DNA of 29,418 nt from Beroe ovata (Eukaryota > Ctenophora > Nuda > Beroida > Beroidae), in NCBI GenBank assembly GCA_946803715.1, contig CAMPET010000450.1:2991-32408 (forward strand), given 5' to 3'. Each line of letters opens with the position of its first letter. Position 1 is the stretch's first letter. The notes below the pieces were generated by a model. The model saw only the letters and a program-made list of their open reading frames with translations, was not told the DNA's origin and made no database searches. This document shows positions 10,933 to 21,900 of this stretch, in pieces. Made by a program: the position numbers and the translations under genes.

Positions 10933-11094
10933 GCAACTACTCCTAGCAAGGAGATGGAGTGAGAAGCAAGGTGAGAAAAATTCAAATGTTTTGAAGTTCA
11001 TCCTCCCAAAACAAATTTGGCTTTAGTAATGAAATTCAATAAATCAACACGATGATATTGGGTCTGATATTGATAATCAACTTAATAGCAAAAC

Positions 11095-11100
11095 TTTATT
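11095..11100 (-). terminator. Candidate poly(A) signal for MCPH1
   Basis: TTTATT on the plus strand reads AATAAA on the minus strand, about 190 bp downstream of the MCPH1 stop and before the EIF1AD start. The hexamer is short and the stretch AT-rich, so this is only a candidate. Confidence 0.3.
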
Positions 11101-11291
11101 TACATTTCCCATTGGTGAATAATCTTACTCGCATCCTTGCAGTGATAGTCATCATCAATCATCATAACTTAACGGAACAAATTATGGTTAGTCGCCTATT
11201 TATCATAAAAATTCATAGCTAAGTCAGAATTCATAATCATATCTGATCTTAATCATTGACAGTTTTATACTCCTTCCTAATAAATGTCTCA

Positions 11292-14200
11292 TCAAAACTC
11301 AGGGCTGGGTGACCGGTAGGGGAATAACAGGTACTTGTTGACGTCCTGTAGCGTGAGGTGAGTGATACTGTCCAGTACCCACTGTTCTGACAGTGAGGCA
11401 GCGTCCTTATCGTAGACAGTGCTTCCAATACAGTACCGGGACCTACCCCTAGACTTGGTTACCTGCGCGACAGGTTCTTATCAGGGAATGAATTAGGTGG
11501 AGGGAAGTCATTGTCATGTTTGAGGAACGATTGGATCAATGATAGGTTACAGTGGATACCAATCAATTTGAAAAGCAGATATAGATACCAAATAACGCTA
11601 GATTGAAAATATTGGTGGAAATTCACAAACTTACTTTGCCACCGCAAATCTCAATGAGCATGACTATGTCGAGATGTGGAGGTTTTGTCTCCTTCTCAAC
11701 AAACATCAGCCCAGCATCTTTGAACAGAGACGATGCAACTTTCTTCCTAGATTTTCCGTCCATCTGAATACAAAGTGTGAAAGTCATATGAGTTATTATG
11801 GAATTCAGTGCTTCATTCAACGATCAAATTTTCAAAATATTTGTACCTTGACTATTGGAAATTCAGATATCAGCTCGTAATCAGATTCTTCAACCCATTT
11901 ATTACTTGATATCGACCTCGTCACCTGTGGAATAAGCATAATTAGTTAAAAATAAGCTTGAATATACTGCGATTCAATTGAAAAGAGTGGAGCATTAGCA
12001 GAAAAAATTACCCATTCCAAGGACAAGATGTATGAGCCATATATTATCCCTTTCATCAAATTTATGGTCCTTTTTGGATTTCCCAGCACAACATGAGTTG
12101 TATCCTCATCCACTGACTCGGCAATGACGTCAGAGAAATGCCGAACTGTCGTCCTGACCATGGCTTGATCGTCACGGTGACAGCAAGTCGTGCAGATCAC
12201 CTTCTTTTTCTTTGTCTCCGGTGGCACTTGACCTTTCCTCTCAGGTTTTTCTTTGCTCGTATCAAGTGATTTCCTGGTTTTCTTCCGTTTGGAAGGCTTC
12301 CTGCTGACAGGTGATAAAATAACATCTGTATCTGACTCTTCTGTGTCGATGACTGTGGTGACTGGAGATTTTGCTGACCTCTTCTTAGTTGCTCTCAGAA
12401 CTAAAGGTGTTTCTGTTGTGCTGTATTCACTTGTTGAATTATCTTGGATATCTTGGCAGGAATCCAGTGGCGGAATCTTTGAGGGAGACACGTCATTTTC
12501 TTTCATCGCGGCACTTTTATCACATTTTTTCCGATGTCTCTCCCCAGGTTTCAATTTAAGGTCTTTGGGTTTTAGAGTATCGTGCACACTCAATCTGGAT
12601 GATCTCCTGACTTTTGGGGTACTTGCAGGTGCACTCTCAGCACTAATTCCTGGTTTTATATCTTCTATAGTGTGATTGACTTGAGGAGCAACGTTTTCTT
12701 TAGAACTGCTTCTTCTAACATGGTCTTCATAAATGAAATCGGGGTCTTTAATTTTCCTTGAATTGTGCTTCAAGCGGTTGCTTACTCGCCTCGAAGAGGT
12801 GTATGTGAATACTTCACTCAGTTTGGAAGTTGACGATATCTTTGATTCTTGTAACTTTACAGAGTCTCGTTCTTCAGATTCATTTTGCTGGATCTCGCAC
12901 TGCTCAGTTGTCTGATTTTCTGCATCTTTTTCTTCTTTCACATTAAGTTTCTTACTTGATTGGTTCCTTTTCTTATCTGCTGGAGGTTCTGCTTTGGTTC
13001 CATTCCTAGTTTCTTCTACTGAAGCTTTTTTCACAGCTGACGTCTTCACCTTCTTTTTACTCTTCTTAGTTCTTTCTTTTTGTTCTGTATCATCAAATTC
13101 AAAGGTTTTATCCATGACATCTTTCAGGGAATCGGAAAGGTTACATCTTATCTTAGACTGTTTAACTTCACTTTTAGAAGACTCGTCATCGCTATATAGA
13201 TCATTATAATCAACAGAAGCTTCTTCCATGTTCTGATTTGCAACAATTCTTGAGACCGATGGACCAATTTCACTGAAATGCTGTGAAGCATCATAGGTGG
13301 ACATTTGGCTTTCATCATTGTGTGTAGCAACCTTTCCTCCTTTGAGTACAAATGCTTCAGTAATCTTCAAGTTTCTGGACGTCTCAAACTCTTCTGGTGA
13401 TTGGTCAAACACAGATGATCTATTCAGCTTTCGTTTACCTGAAAGTGATATTCACTGCCTCACGAATTTGCAAAATCATCATTCATCAAGCAGCATATGC
13501 GTTTGATCTTGATAACATTATTTGTCACTAATATGCCATATCACTGATGAACTAACCAGTGCTTGCCTGGATGTCATTGCAAATCTCGTCATGAGCAGCT
13601 GAAATGATTATTTGAAACACATAACACAATTGCTATAATCCTGATGGAAGTGTGATATACTTATGAACTAATTGAATAATGAATATCTACCTAGCTCTGC
13701 CTCGCTGCAAACATCAGAATGATCAGGGGGCCACTGCAGCTGAAGAAATGAATCATTAGATCCCTCTTTGTTTACACCTAATGGGAATGATGGAAGCTAT
13801 GAAGGGCAGTTCACCTTCAGTTTCTGAGCTTTCTTCAAGTCTAGGGGAGCATCAGCAGCATTTGATTTTGTTGCAACAGCGAAAAGGTTCTCAAGTTTTT
13901 TGGGTTTCCTTACTCGCTGTTTTGGTCTATCAATGTCACTGGAAGGTTGGAGCGACCGGTACCTCTTCTGAAACGATTTTAAGAGATAAAATGTGGCTAC
14001 TTATTGTTAAGGCAAAAAAGTAGTGACAGCTATACTATCTTCCCATTCTCACCTTTGCTTTCTTCAAGTGTATTGGAGTGGCCACTTTATCATCAGTCAC
14101 AGGGTAAAGAGTCTCATCACATCTCGTATCAGTTTCCCTGCATCTGAGGAGAAAATTTTCTGACAATTACAAGCTGCATACTTGACAAATTATTGATTGT

Positions 14201-14541
14201 TTAGATCTACATCATTGATTGAAGAGATTAATGGCACCTTTCAACCCACAAGAGATTCACTAGTGTTAATCCAAGCTTATTGGCATGTAGTCTTGTATTG
14301 ATCTTTCCATCCTTGAATACCTGAGAGAAATGTGATCATGATAACTTGACCATAACATATACCTAGGAAAAATATAAGCTCATTATAGACTTACCACATG
14401 GGTACAACTATCAGATAGAGTAGAGTGGATCTCTGCACCTAAAAGTTGAAGCTGCTCCTTAACACAACCACTATAGTTAGCCTTGCCATCACTTGACCTG
14501 ACATCAACATACGCACTGACTCCACTTAATGGACCAGACAT
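11292..14541 (-). CDS. MCPH1: Microcephalin, BRCT-domain DNA damage protein
   Basis: Ten exons: 14541-14395, 14320-14238, 14143-14053, 13967-13815, 13739-13691, 13598-13557, 13438-12012, 11924-11847, 11763-11635 and 11462-11292. All phases agree, giving 789 aa (human 835). The N-terminal BRCT covers residues 1 to about 105 (VSAYVDVRSSDGKANYS, CTHVVFKDGK, LLWVERCRETDTRCDETLYP). A long, poorly conserved, Ser/Lys-rich middle is coded mostly by one 1.4-kb exon and carries a nuclear-localisation-type KPSKRKKTRKSL. The tandem C-terminal BRCTs run from about 603 (EDTTHVVLGNPKRTINLMKG) to the end (LSEQWVLDSITHLTLQDV), the module that in the family binds phosphorylated histone H2AX. It acts in checkpoint and chromosome-condensation control. 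The start is 201 bp downstream of the RNASEH2C stop. Both ends match the family well. Two small exons (49 and 42 bp) in the linker are less certain. Confidence 0.92.
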
Positions 14542-14742
14542 GGTTAATGACACGGCATATCATTGAAACATTTCCTTGATTCAGGTGATCATAATGTTAT
14601 TCATCATCTCTTTAAAGCAATCTTCATCTGGCAAAAGGAACACATTAAAGAAATCTTGAACAGGATTGACAAAGAATTAAGACTCTTGCCTGAGCAAACA
14701 TTAATATTGTATAGAGCTTCAGCAATAATAAAATGAATATCT

Positions 14743-15265
14743 TCAAATTGGATCATGGAGTGCCTTCTGAATAGCAATCATCTTATCAAAGTTTAATGGA
14801 GGTGGCCTCACATCCCAGCCCCACACTTTCATAGAGTCAAATAGTCTTACAGCAGATAGATCTTGATTTTCCTTGTCAGTGGTTGTATCAGATTTCTTAA
14901 GCATAACACCCTTATAACCTGCAAGGGTTCAGATGCTCCTGCTACATGAAATATCATTTTGATAGAAGGATAAGATAGAACTTGAATTTGTTAGTTTACC
15001 ATCAGGAACATTTGATTCAATTCCTAGAAGTTCATGGCCTCTGAAGCTAGATGAAAGATCTTTAGTTTGACAGAATAACTCTGATATTCTAGCAGAGCCT
15101 GAGTATTCTATGCTGCACGGTAGCTTATGGATTTCAACCTGAAAATAATAAACTCAATGAAATGTATCGGGTTATTTTCAAATAAATCATTAGGATTAAG
15201 TCAATCAGTATGTTTACCTTCTCAGAAAGTGAGTCATTGGCCCATTTGACTGATATGCAATTCAT
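14743..15265 (-). CDS. RNASEH2C: Ribonuclease H2 subunit C
   Basis: Three exons, 15265-15218, 15138-15000 and 14918-14743 (phases 0 and 1), encode 120 aa, shorter than the 164 of human. The diagnostic block is SSSFRGHELLGIESNVPDG followed by YKGVMLKK, aligning with the SFRG...G.....P.G..GYV stretch of subunit C, preceded by an LPC-containing strand (VEIHKLPCSIEY). A variable acidic loop leads to the C-terminal FDSMKVWGWDVRPPP, matching the family's F....WG segment. RNase H2 removes ribonucleotides from DNA and RNA:DNA hybrids in the nucleus; subunit C is a non-catalytic scaffold for A and B. It is the most 5' gene of the minus-strand cluster. The stop follows directly after KALHDPI. The first exon codes only 16 residues and rests on the ATG and a GTAAAC donor. 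Confidence 0.85.
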
Positions 15266-15500
15266 TATTCAAGTCTTGGAAGAGAGACTTCTAAGTGAAT
15301 ATAATTCAATTCAATATTATCAAAGCTGATACAGCTTTTAGAAAAATCGTTCAACAGCAAAGATTGTGGGTAAAAATTTTCAGATTATAAAATCTGACAA
15401 AGTGAAAATATTGGTCGAAATTGTTCAATGGCAGCACAATACCTGTGATGCAGGAAGGTGATATATCAACTCATGTGGGTTGAATTATAAAATGGTTTAG

Positions 15501-15509
15501 CTATAGGCA
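15501..15509. repeat. 9-bp target-site duplication, left copy
   Basis: CTATAGGCA stands immediately left of the MITE and again immediately right of it (15612-15620). The next base on both sides is T, but the symmetrical terminal repeats place the border after nine bases. Confidence 0.8.
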
Positions 15510-15611
15510 TTGTAGGATTTTACCCTACCGTCGGTGCGCGCGATTTTCAATCCGCCTGGCGCCCCGCCAGGGATAAAATCCCGCCAGCAAGGGTAGGGTG
15601 AAATCCTACAA
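15510..15611. mobile_element. 102-bp MITE with 20-bp terminal inverted repeats
   Basis: The element starts TTGTAGGATTTTACCCTACC and ends with its reverse complement, with one mismatch in 20. It is flanked by the perfect 9-bp direct repeat CTATAGGCA (15501-15509, 15612-15620). The interior is short, GC-rich and non-coding. Nine-base duplications are typical of Mutator-like elements; hAT would give eight. No transposase is present, so it would be mobilised in trans. The right 32 bases recur at the window's right edge in the other orientation, showing it is dispersed in the genome. It lies 245 bp upstream of the RNASEH2C start codon. Confidence 0.88.
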
Positions 15612-16720
15612 CTATAGGCATGTTTCCTTGGGAGGCCGGAACCGCCTTCGTTGAGACGCAAGGCGCGCACGTAATTTTGACGTGATAGCCAATAAACATT
15701 GACCAAATATGTCGACCACTGTCCCTATTTTCTGCCGCGCGTCTAGGCCTAGCCTTCGATAAAGGGGCGCGCGAGGAAGAAACAGTGGAGAGACAACATC
15801 TGGCGATTTATTTTTGCGCGCGCGGCCGCGGCCCAGAAAAATAAAGGTGCGCGTGCAATTATAAAATTTGTCGATCGATGATAGACCCTGTCGAGAATTT
15901 CGTTTCGCGCGCGCGCGGCGCAAACTTATTCTCAGCGGCTTGCATCAGCGGTCTAGCATCGCCAGACAATTATAAAATGCAATATGCATTGAACAGCCCA
16001 GCTGCACTGAAGAGCAAATTCTTGGCAACCGGCCGCAACAAAACAACTACAAATCATACTCATAGTTATTTGTTATTGTGTATTGCATTGCATTGCATTC
16101 GCCGCAAGTACCGCTTAACTCATGCATTTCAATAATTCGCGCCGCGCACGATCAACAGAGTGGCGCACTGCGTGTCCGGATGGCGGCGTCCGGGCTGTTT
16201 CTTGCGCGCGCGCGCCGCGTACGCACGAAATTGACTTTCACTTTCACTTTTTTAGGAATAGGATGAAGGAGTTTTAATGCAGTTTAGCACGTCTCGGTCT
16301 CGGTCTATCACAACAGCTAAAAAAGTAAATTTGTGTTTTACAGTTGAAATTAAATCATTACATTTACACTAAACAGTATCTATTTACAATATCTATTTAC
16401 AATTCAATATACAGTCATAATTACAGTAACAGTTATTGAATACTTTCTAATTACTAAAAATTACTAAAAGCAAAACGAAAGTGGCTCCTTATATCTCCAA
16501 CTTCATTCTTCATTGCTTCGTCAGAAAGTCATAATCATATTATTATTAAAATTCTAGTGAATTTCTGGTACCGGTTAGGATGACCTCTCACTCTCAGTCA
16601 AAATCAGGCGCATTCAAAACTTAATGCCGACAGCACTGGTGCTCATGTCACTTTCGGTTACGACTAAGACCTAGGCCACGTGCAGGGAGTGTGTTTTACC
16701 CTTGTCTGTGAACGCATCTC

Positions 16721-18388
16721 TCATACCTGTTCTGGATAGAGTGTCTCCATGGTCTCCTCATCTGACGGCAGAGGCAGGTAAAAAGAAGTCTTACGGGATC
16801 CAGATTTCCGGAGCGAGTATCTCTCGGGACACGATGTGGAGTAACGTGACCGAGGTGGTGTCTCGTCACGAGTCGGTTCCTGCGGAAAGAACGACTTCAT
16901 GGTTGTCATGGCAACTAAGATGGTCATAGCAACGTGATAAGAGGAAGTTATTCTCACCAGTGCACTCTGTAGTGCCCGCAAATTCCTCTGCATGAGGCGT
17001 ACATCGTCCACGACAAGGGTCAACTCACAGTCTTTGAGTGGCTCCGTCAAGTCTGACAGTTTACTCAACTGGAGGGAGTGGGAGAGGTGTCACACTTATT
17101 GCAGTCCAGTAAAACTTCATTTTGAGGGGAAATACAGCTCAGTATCAGAGTTATGTCAAGACAGGGAGGAGGATCGATGGGATAGTGCATTTCATCCCTC
17201 CGACCACACCTCCATCTCCTATCTATTCTGTAGTGAGTCCTGTAGTGAGTCGTAACCCCGCTCCAATTAGAGTCCGGACCGGCCCTACCCCAAACGGATA
17301 ATGTTTGAAACTTCGATCGTACCCCAAGGACCATTAGAAACTCGGAAAATCAAAATTTCACATCAGTCCGACAATTGGTTCCTGAGTTAATGACCGCCAT
17401 GACCCCTTATCCACCCAAAACATGCAAGTTCCAGAGGGCATTTGAGGATAGTTCCCAAAACGGATAATGCTATAGTCTTGAAACTTCTATCATAGGTCAA
17501 GGACCATTAGAAACTCGGACAACCAAAATTTCACATCAATCCGACAATCGTTTCCCGAGTTAATGGCAGCCATAACCCCTTATCCGCCCAAAACATGTCA
17601 GTTTGAGTGAGCATTTGAGGATAGCTCCCAAACAAATTATGCTATAGTCTTGAAACCTCTATCATAGCTCAAGTACCATTTGAAACTCGGACAACCAAAA
17701 TTTCACGTCAATCTGAAAATCGGTTCCCGAGTTAATGGCCGCCATGACCCGGACCTCAACTTGCAGCGACCTTACCTGGTCCTGAAGGGTCCTGATCTTC
17801 TCATTGATCCTCTTGATACTGTCATCGGTTGAAGTTTCCATCACAGTCATCCGCTCCTCAACCTCGTACACATTACTGTTACACGAGGCCACCTTCGCTT
17901 TGAGAGCGTTCATTTCCGCTTCGTACGACTTTTTGTCCTGTTTTGCAGCCATCTCCGAGTTCAGGACTTCCACTTCACACATCCTGAGAAGATGCATGCG
18001 AATCGGAGATGCATTGGTGAGAAGAATAGAGAATATCATGTTTCATCAAAGAAAGAGTTCGATGAGTCGCACAAGTCTGTGAGACTTGCATCTGAATTAG
18101 GCAGTGAAATAATGATTGTAGTATTGTAATCGGTTGCGACCATGATAATCAATTCTTTATCGTAGTACGAGAAAATCATTCATCAAGATGAAATCAATGT
18201 GAATATCACCTCAACACATGTGCTCACCGTGTGACACATCAATAGATCATATCATGAAATATGAACCTGTCATTATGCTCAAGTTTGACTTTACTCTCCA
18301 CATGTTCGAGCTGAATCTCCAGCTCCTGCATGTGACTGTCAACTTTCTTCATCCGATCGTCAATCAGAGTCTCCGTTATCACATCAAT
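16721..18388 (-). CDS. Unknown coiled-coil protein, 3' exons only
   Basis: Four exons with agreeing phases: 18388-18267, 17983-17776, 17068-16958 and 16879-16721 (about 199 codons). The first two are a long heptad-type coiled coil (DDRMKKVDSHMQELEIQLEH, then SEMAAKQDKKSYEAEMNALK, and VEERMTVMETSTDD to IRTLQDQ). The third continues helical (LSKLSDLTEPLKDCE). The last is a Ser/Arg/Pro-rich tail (RSRYSTSCPERYSLRKSG) with stop at 16721; a GTATGA over that stop could be a donor instead. Upstream exons were not found in 18389-18965, so the N-terminus is missing. I considered the coiled coil of TRPM channels, but nothing diagnostic is present. The 690-bp intron between 17776 and 17068 is filled largely by the 172-bp repeat. 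Confidence 0.68.
17278..17757 (-). repeat. 172-bp tandem repeat, array 1 (about 2.8 units)
   Basis: Three units begin at equivalent points near 17384, 17557 and 17729, a period of 172-173 bp. Shared blocks are AAACTCGGACAACCAAAATT, CCGAGTTAATGGCNGCCAT and CATTTGAGGATAG. It is the reverse complement of the family at 28058-29386. It lies inside an intron of the coiled-coil gene and stops about 20 bp short of the next donor. Units differ at several positions, so the array is not freshly amplified. Confidence 0.9.
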
Positions 18389-18965
18389 CTGAAGAATTAA
18401 ATGTCCAGTTAACAATGCGCACAATCTTGAACAAAATCTCTCCTTCAATATTAGAACATAATCTAAAGAGTATGGGTCGCCTGTCGATATGCCAGGTGCA
18501 TGGGGTGGGGCGCGCTAGGGAAAGACTCAGAGGGAGGGGTTCACTTAACCGTTAAGATAAAGAAGGAACTATTTTAAAGAGTGGTATTAGCGATGAAGGA
18601 TATGAAGATTTTAGGAGCAGGTCCCACTTCTGAAATGGACACAGGAAGAGGTATGACCGTCCCAGGAACATTTCTTCCAATCGGAGAAAGAGAGAGAGAG
18701 AGACGGAGGATTCGAAATCTGGATTTGAGTATCCGTACACACGCAGACTGACAAACACACACGGCTGATACACATGGTGAAGAGAGAATATTTCATTTTA
18801 TTAACATTCTCACCACCTCCCTTTTTCATTGTTTTTGCCAGACGTTAAATCATCCATACACGCTAATAAACACCTTAACCACTTGACCCCGAGTATCAGT
18901 AAAGCCGCGCGCGCAGTGCACGTGTTGAGCAGCCCGCGCAGTGCACGTGTTGAGCAGCGCGCACA
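18389..18965. other. Intergenic or intronic spacer between divergent genes
   Basis: No supported exon. It contains a short GA run at 18688-18703 and, at its right end, the E-box direct repeat pair. It should include the CAPS-like promoter. It may also hold unseen 5' exons of the coiled-coil gene on the minus strand: an acceptor-like TTTCAG is followed by an open frame near 18600-18640, but no matching donor was found. Confidence 0.5.
18911..18958. promoter_or_regulatory. Two 23-bp direct repeats, each with a CACGTG E-box
   Basis: GCGCAGTGCACGTGTTGAGC plus AGC occurs at 18911-18933 and again, identical, at 18936-18958. The second copy ends eight bases before the ATG of the CAPS-like gene. CACGTG is the core bound by bHLH-leucine-zipper factors. 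Position and duplication suggest a promoter-proximal element. Function is inference. Confidence 0.5.
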
Positions 18966-21900
18966 ATGATCTATACCGATGATTCGGACTCGGACACGGA
19001 GGAAGATGCTTCCTCGGTGAGCTCCCACAACATTCTCTGTCATACCAAGGATAGTACATCCAGCTCCTGTCGTACACGGTAAGAATGAGCTCTGCTTCCC
19101 GACATTGATATCACTGCCAATCCCACCAATTTCACTCTGATTCCACATACTATTATCTCACTTCCAACTACATTACATCAACAAATACTTTCATTTCCAA
19201 CTTCCGTTTTCGTACTAATCAACTACTCCCACTATCACAAAACACGCATTTCTCAGGAGGGATTTTCGTCGTGGGTTCGTGATAACCTCGTCGCAAACGG
19301 AACAACTCACGGAGAGCATTCACAAAGAGTACGCGTACAGTTTCATGGCACGGTGTGTGGTGTGTCCGACAGTGCAGAGCTTCTTCGACAAGAACCTCAT
19401 TAAACCCCGGTTAGTGGGTGTTTGTGTGTGTGTGTTTGTGTGCGTGTGTGTGTGTGTGGTTGTGTGTGTGTGTGTCTGTGTGTCTGTGTGTTACCAAGGA
19501 ATTTGCTAGATTTCAATAGTTCATGAGTCCACTTCCCGCACGCTTGCGGAGGACAGATTTAATCTGGCTACGGCTGCACACACTGTGTGCTGCTGAGACG
19601 GGTGTAAATGGGCACAGTTCAATCAGCTCAACTATAAATCTCCCCCTATGACAGAGATAACCAGATTACGTGCACGGACCTCAAGAGAATCGCGGAGAAC
19701 TGCAAAAACTACCTCACCCCAAAGTTCCCGTTGTGTTCGTCTGACCGGGGCGATGCAGCCAACATCAGGTCCCTATTCTCCAGCAATTATAGTGGACTCA
19801 TGCAAAANGTGTGGGTGTGGGTGTGTTATCAATTTGCTAGATTTCATCAGTCCACTTCCCGCACGCGTGTGGAGGACAGTTTAGATCTGGCTACGGCTGC
19901 ACACACTGAGTGCTGCTGAGACGGGTGTAAATGAGCACAGTTCAATCAGCTCAACTAAATCTCCCCCTATGACAACAGAGATAACCAGATAACGTGCGCT
20001 GACCTCAAGAGAATCGCCGAGAACTGTAAAAACTACCTCTCCCCAAAGTTCCCGTTGTGTTCATCTGACCGGGGCGATGCAGCCAACATCAGGTCCCTAT
20101 TCTCCAGCAATTATAGTGGACTCATGCAAAACTTTGCCGACGAGGAGGCATTGCTCAAGTTCCTGTATCGGTCAAATACCGGGCAACTCTACACGACACA
20201 TAGGTTCATCCTGAGGAATGGGGAAATGGAGCCGTGCGATATGACTCTCCTGTGGCTATACTGTCAGGTAAAACTACTAGTTTAGTATAGTCGCTATATA
20301 CTGTCAGCTGAGGGTCAGGTGAAACTGATCTGCAAACGAGATTCCGATCAAGTGAAAAGATCATGTTGTGACTCATTGAAAAACGAGACAAAATATGTGG
20401 GTTTTGGGAGATTAATCTCTCAGAAGAACTGCTACTTTCAATCCAATCAATTCTCAGATCATCCCTACATGTGGGACTGAGTGTAAGGGAGATTGTACAG
20501 ACAATATCAACCTCAGCTCGCTTGGTACTGCTTACAGACTCCTACCAAACAAGTAATATGTGAGGAGAAGAGAGAGGGAAGACCAATATTTCACCAAACT
20601 GTTGATAAAAAATCTTCTGATTCCACATCGTACTGATCAAACTCACGGTAGTCATTAGCTGTGTTCTCTAAGTAAGGAACCACAGTGTAACCTCGCTGCT
20701 CACAGGATAGGAGGTCGTAAGAACGGATTCAAGATGAGTGTTCTGGAAACTATCACTAAGAACTACGTGAACAAGCTGTGCTGGCAGCATATCCCACCCC
20801 CTGACTCCCACCACGGCGGAGTCCATAGGGGACCGATCATGAAATCTGTCATGGATACAGTGAGGGAGATCGCGTTTGAGGGGATTACTTTCAAAACACA
20901 GCTCGAGCAGGAGGTGCGCGAGACAATGTTGTAAATGTTGCCCTGACAACGCGCAAGTGTTGCTATTTGTTGTCATGACAACACCACTTCCCCCCAGCAA
21001 CTAACGCTGAGTTACTACTGGGATCTGCTGAAGCAGCTACTCCACGTGTCAGAACGAGAACACAAGCAGATCTACAACAAGAACAGACTCCACAGCATCG
21101 ACTCCCAGATCGTCAGGATCAGAGATGAAATCGACGAGAGGTGAGTACTGAGTAGCGAGTGAGCGATGGAGTTGTAACAGTGAAACTGCAGTCACCTGAT
21201 TTCCACGTGACAAACGCGAAAAACCAACACGTGCTACATGTGTAGGGAAAGAGCGGTTGCTAGCAACAACCTAAGGAGACCATCTGAGCAGTACGCAACT
21301 TCGGATGAAGAAAAGAAGGCGATGCATGAGCACATTAAGAACCTCAAGACACTCAAAGAATGCGTTGCTAACGGTAAGTTGCACCACCACGACAATTGTC
21401 GCTATGATAGATGTTGCTAACGAACACAGTGTGTTGCTTAGCAGCAAGCACACACACACACACAATTCCCCCAGGTTGTCGCAACTACGCATCTCCGCAA
21501 ATGACGAGGAAATATCAACGTCCACAGAAGGTGATTTCTTCATCGAGCGAGCCATGTCTGAATGAATTCCAAGTCAAGCTTACTGTGAGTATCCGCATAG
21601 ACTACGCAACTGAATTTGGCTACATATGCTAGTCCTGATTCAGGAAATGAGGCATCTTATAACTCATCGGGGAAGCAATTTAGAGCTAAATTTCCGATTG
21701 CACTCGATTCAGCGCCCAAAAATATCTTGGAAACGATGTCTTCACTTCGAAAATCAGAGTAGAAAGCGAGTGGAATCACTCCGATAGCTTCCATCTCGAG
21801 AAGTATCACTATCAAGTATCATCTCCTCTCATTCCCAGTTACCACACCGTCCAGGAGGGTCAAAAAATTTTATACCAAGAAGTAACATAAGGAAGTAAGG

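Larger units (their letters stand above)
15266..16720. other. CpG-rich intergenic region
   Basis: No convincing exon on either strand. It contains the MITE at 15510-15611 and several alternating purine-pyrimidine GCGC runs (near 15815, 15907 and 16204) that could adopt Z-DNA. AT-rich sequence follows from about 16300 to 16560. It separates the RNASEH2C start from the 3' end of the coiled-coil gene, so it probably carries the promoter of the six-gene run. Open frames here are GC-driven and show no homology. Confidence 0.6.

Noticed and set aside
15501-15620. Reading the MITE as a rho-independent terminator or structured RNA
   Set aside because: The perfect flanking 9-bp duplication and a dispersed second copy show it is a transposable element.
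15612-15923. 103-codon Arg-rich minus-strand frame
   Set aside because: Openness follows from GCGC-rich composition. No conserved motif, no splice sites, and it lies next to a MITE in intergenic DNA.
18810-19148. 112-codon minus-strand frame overlapping the CAPS-like first exon
   Set aside because: Antisense shadow of the coding exon 18966-19078 and its E-box repeats. No family resemblance.
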